The notes beneath the pieces were generated by a model, which was given only the letters and a program-made list of their open reading frames with translations, had not been told where the DNA came from and ran no database searches. The translations under genes and the position numbers were made by a program. 33,980 nt of DNA from Clostridiales bacterium (GTDB lineage: Bacteria > Bacillota > Clostridia > Lachnospirales > Lachnospiraceae): contig JAQXGQ010000134.1 in NCBI GenBank assembly GCA_029006795.1, positions 1-33,980 on the forward strand, read 5' to 3'. Below, piece by piece: positions 31,534-33,980 of this stretch; position 1 is the first letter of the stretch, and each line of letters opens with the position of its first letter.

Positions 31534-33647
31534 TTGCAATTTTGAAAAGAGAAATAAAGAGTTATTTCAGGACAGTGATAGGTTTTCTGTTTATTGCAGC
31601 TATATTAGCGCTGTATGGTTTGTATTTTTATGCGTATAATCTGCGCTCGGGTTATCCGTACATATCCTATTCTCTGTCAGCAATTTCTTTTATTATGCTG
31701 ATTGCGGTCCCGGTACTTACCATGAGGAGTTTTGCGGAGGAGCGGCACAGCAAAACAGACCAGTTAATATTAACTTCACCGGTGCCATTAAGAAAAATTG
31801 TCATGGGTAAATACCTTGCCATGGTGGGAGTGTTTACTGTGGCTATGGCAGTTGTGGCAGTGACGCCATTGGTTCTTTCCATCTGGGGTACGGTGCCTAT
31901 GGGAGAAAGCTATGTGGCAATCTTAGGTTTTTATCTCTATGGATGTGCCTGCATTGCAATTGGTATGCTCCTGTCGGCAGTAACAGAAAGTCAGGTGATT
32001 GCTGCGGTGCTTACCTTTGCAGCTTTGTTTATCGGCTATATGATGAGCAGTATCACGGGATTGATTTCAAGCAGTGGCAATCTGCTCACAAAAATTTTAA
32101 GTGCCTATGATTTGTACACTCCGATGGAAAGCTTTATGAACGGCTGCTTAGACATCACGGGACTGGTGTATTTCCTTTCTGTTATTGCACTTTGTCAGTT
32201 TTTGTGCTGTCAATTAATACAAAAAAGACGTTTCAGTTTCAGCACGAAAAAGATTTCCTTAGGAGCTTTTTCAGCGGGAACGATTGTGCTGGCATTTGCA
32301 GTAGCAGTGGGGATTAATTTTGTGGTACGGGAGCTGCCTTCTGATGTTACGGCTGTGGATGCAACTTCAACGAAACTTTACTCTATTACTGATACCACAA
32401 AAGAATATCTAAGTACGTTAGAAGAAGATGTGACAATTTATGTGTTAGCAGCGGAGAAAAATGCAGATACCACTTTGTCAGAGACATTGACCCGTTACGA
32501 AGATTTATCAAAACATATTTCTGTGGAGTATATCAATCCGGCTGCAAATCCGGTATTTTACCAGCAGTATACGGATACGGCTCCAAAGTCTAACAGCTTG
32601 ATTGTGACAGGGCAGAAACGTTCAAGGGTAATAGATTATAATGATATTTATGAATACTCCTATGATTATACCAATTATAGCAGTACGTTAGAGGGGTATG
32701 ATGCCGAGGGACAGATTACCAGTGCCATTGAGTATGTCACCAGAGATTCCTCAGAATTACCGGTACTTTATGAGATAACCGGACATGGAGAAACTGTTCT
32801 TGGCGGTGGCTTTACCGAGGCAGTAGAAAAAGCCAATATGACGTTAAGTGAGCTTACATTATTAAAAGAAACGGCGGTTCCTGAGGATGCAGCAGCGGTT
32901 ATCATTAATGCACCGACTTCTGATTTTTCTGAGGATGATGCGAAGAAAGTAAAAGAATATTTAGAAAACGGTGGAAAAGCACTGATTATCAGCAGTTATG
33001 AGCATAAAGATCTTGCTAATTTTGAGAGTATTTTAGCTGCATATGGGATTAGCCGGGTAGAGGGCATCGTTATGGAAAATGATGCTTCCTATTATTACAA
33101 TGGCATTCCCTATTATCTGTTGCCGGAAGTAGAAAGCAGCAGTTACACTTCCTCTGTTACCGGAAAATATGTTTTTGCACCATACAGTGAAGGATTTTCT
33201 TATGATACACAGTCAGAAGCGGTTGTGTATACACCATTGTTAACTACTACAGATAAAGCGGTTTCTAAGATAGATGCAGCAAACGCTACTACCTCGCAAT
33301 TTGAGGAAGGGGATATTCAGGGGGCATTTACGGTAGCTTTGTCCGCAGAAAAAACAGTGGGAGAAAAGACATCTCAGATTGTAGTGGCAGGTTCCATTGA
33401 TCTCTTTACTGATTCGGCAGATGCCGTTGTTTCCGGCAGCAATGTTGCCATGTTTACGGATTGCATTACAGCAATGGCAGGCGAAGGCGGACAGAATGTG
33501 ACAATTCCGGTGAAGGAGTATACGCTGGGAAATATTACGGTTACTTCTGTGGCAGCAATGTTAGGAGGATTAGCGGCAAGCATCTTTGTTCCAATTCTAT
33601 TGATTGCAATAGGTGTAGTGATATGGGTAGTAAGGAGAAAAAAATAA
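31530..33647 (+). CDS. ABC-2 permease fused to a GldG-like extracytoplasmic domain
   Basis: The 705-residue protein has about six membrane helices in residues 1-235 (ABC-2 permease, GldF-like, with RSFAEERHSKTDQLILTSPV). A seventh helix at about 245-265 follows, then a large extracytoplasmic part to about 675 resembling GldG/DUF4350 (VLYEITGHGE, AVIINAPTSDFSEDDAKKVKEYLENGGKALII), and a final helix. In Bacteroidetes GldF and GldG are separate; here the two are one chain, a layout I believe is common in Firmicutes. Cargo is unknown. It overlaps the ATPase gene by four bases and its stop overlaps the next start (TAATG), so the three are one operon. Confidence 0.9.
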   Translation: MIAILKREIKSYFRTVIGFLFIAAILALYGLYFYAYNLRSGYPYISYSLSAISFIMLIAVPVLTMRSFAEERHSKTDQLILTSPVPLRKIVMGKYLAMVGVFTVAMAVVAVTPLVLSIWGTVPMGESYVAILGFYLYGCACIAIGMLLSAVTESQVIAAVLTFAALFIGYMMSSITGLISSSGNLLTKILSAYDLYTPMESFMNGCLDITGLVYFLSVIALCQFLCCQLIQKRRFSFSTKKISLGAFSAGTIVLAFAVAVGINFVVRELPSDVTAVDATSTKLYSITDTTKEYLSTLEEDVTIYVLAAEKNADTTLSETLTRYEDLSKHISVEYINPAANPVFYQQYTDTAPKSNSLIVTGQKRSRVIDYNDIYEYSYDYTNYSSTLEGYDAEGQITSAIEYVTRDSSELPVLYEITGHGETVLGGGFTEAVEKANMTLSELTLLKETAVPEDAAAVIINAPTSDFSEDDAKKVKEYLENGGKALIISSYEHKDLANFESILAAYGISRVEGIVMENDASYYYNGIPYYLLPEVESSSYTSSVTGKYVFAPYSEGFSYDTQSEAVVYTPLLTTTDKAVSKIDAANATTSQFEEGDIQGAFTVALSAEKTVGEKTSQIVVAGSIDLFTDSADAVVSGSNVAMFTDCITAMAGEGGQNVTIPVKEYTLGNITVTSVAAMLGGLAASIFVPILLIAIGVVIWVVRRKK

Positions 33648-33980
33648 TGCAGAAACAAAAAATACAATTTCTGGTATTGCTGGCAGTGGTGCTGCTTTTA
33701 GGCGGCATCTATGCCGGTATCCGGTATTACAATGAAACACAGGAGAAAAAGGAGGAAGAAGAGCAGGCAGCAGAGACTGTTTCCGTGACGGATATGAAGG
33801 TTTCTGATATTACAGGATTTTCTTATGTGTTAGAGGGAGAGACAATTTCCTTTACAAAAGAGGGAGATGACTGGCAGTATGATGGAGACCGTTCTCTGGA
33901 TATGGATGAGGATGCTATTGAAACTATGTTGAGCAAAGCAGTAGGTGTGACGGCAGAAGAGACGGTGACAGACTATGAAA
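33647..33980 (+). CDS. DUF4340-type membrane-anchored protein, 5' part only
   Basis: The visible 111 residues start MQKQKIQFLVLLAVVLLLGG, a single N-terminal membrane anchor. A charged coil of Glu/Lys/Gln follows (residues 30-42), then a repeat-like region with TDMKVSDITGFSYVLEGE and SFTKEGDDWQYDGDRSLDMD, which matches the start of DUF4340 proteins. Such proteins usually follow GldF/GldG-like permeases and form the accessory part of the exporter. The ATG overlaps the previous stop codon by one base. The gene runs off the end of the window. Confidence 0.85.
   Translation, partial: MQKQKIQFLVLLAVVLLLGGIYAGIRYYNETQEKKEEEEQAAETVSVTDMKVSDITGFSYVLEGETISFTKEGDDWQYDGDRSLDMDEDAIETMLSKAVGVTAEETVTDYE

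Overview
The window reads as chromosomal DNA of an anaerobic gut-type Firmicute, most likely a Lachnospiraceae member. The basis is moderate-to-low G+C, strong AGGAGG-type ribosome binding sites, a perfect CIRCE operator before groES-groEL, a LplB/YtcP-type sugar importer with a YesM/YesN-type two-component pair, and an intracellular set of xylan-oligosaccharide enzymes. The species cannot be named from the sequence alone.

Layout. 1-5000: the 3' end of an AlbA/HATPase-type regulator with a 21-nt tandem repeat, a Cof-type HAD phosphatase, a lipase-like DUF2974 protein, then groES-groEL with promoter, CIRCE and terminator. 5000-12000: small housekeeping units, namely a Nudix hydrolase, methylglyoxal synthase (mgsA), a DegV protein, a MATE exporter divergent from a LysR regulator, and purA overlapping a HAD phosphatase. 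Two copies of an 80-nt modular repeat lie just before mgsA and purA. 12100-30500: a large glucuronoxylan-oligosaccharide locus. 30550-33980: an ABC-2-type export operon (ATPase, GldF/GldG-like fusion permease, DUF4340 protein cut by the window end).

The xylan locus has two arms with a sensor/regulator pair between them. The left arm is an alpha/beta-hydrolase esterase, a SASA-type acetylesterase and a GH115 alpha-glucuronidase. The centre is a YesM-like histidine kinase and a YesN-like AraC response regulator. The right arm is a solute-binding lipoprotein, two permeases, a GH8 reducing-end xylose-releasing exo-oligoxylanase, a GH43 beta-xylosidase, a decayed second copy of the solute-binding protein, and a GH3 beta-xylosidase/glucosidase. 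None of the enzymes shows a signal peptide, no endoxylanase is present, and no importer ATPase is present. The inferred job is import of acetylated, glucuronic-acid-decorated xylo-oligosaccharides, followed by cytoplasmic deacetylation, removal of glucuronate and trimming to xylose.

The least explained structure is the modular repeat. Boxes reading TGATATAAT recur at exactly 80-nt spacing (5761/5841 and 9790/9870/9950), separating structured modules. Two modules are 97% identical at separate loci and a third is diverged. Other points worth a second look are a promoter nested in a 10-bp palindrome before the GH3 arm, the solute-binding-protein remnant, a strong terminator-like hairpin in the purA leader, and overlapping divergent -10 boxes between the MATE and LysR genes.
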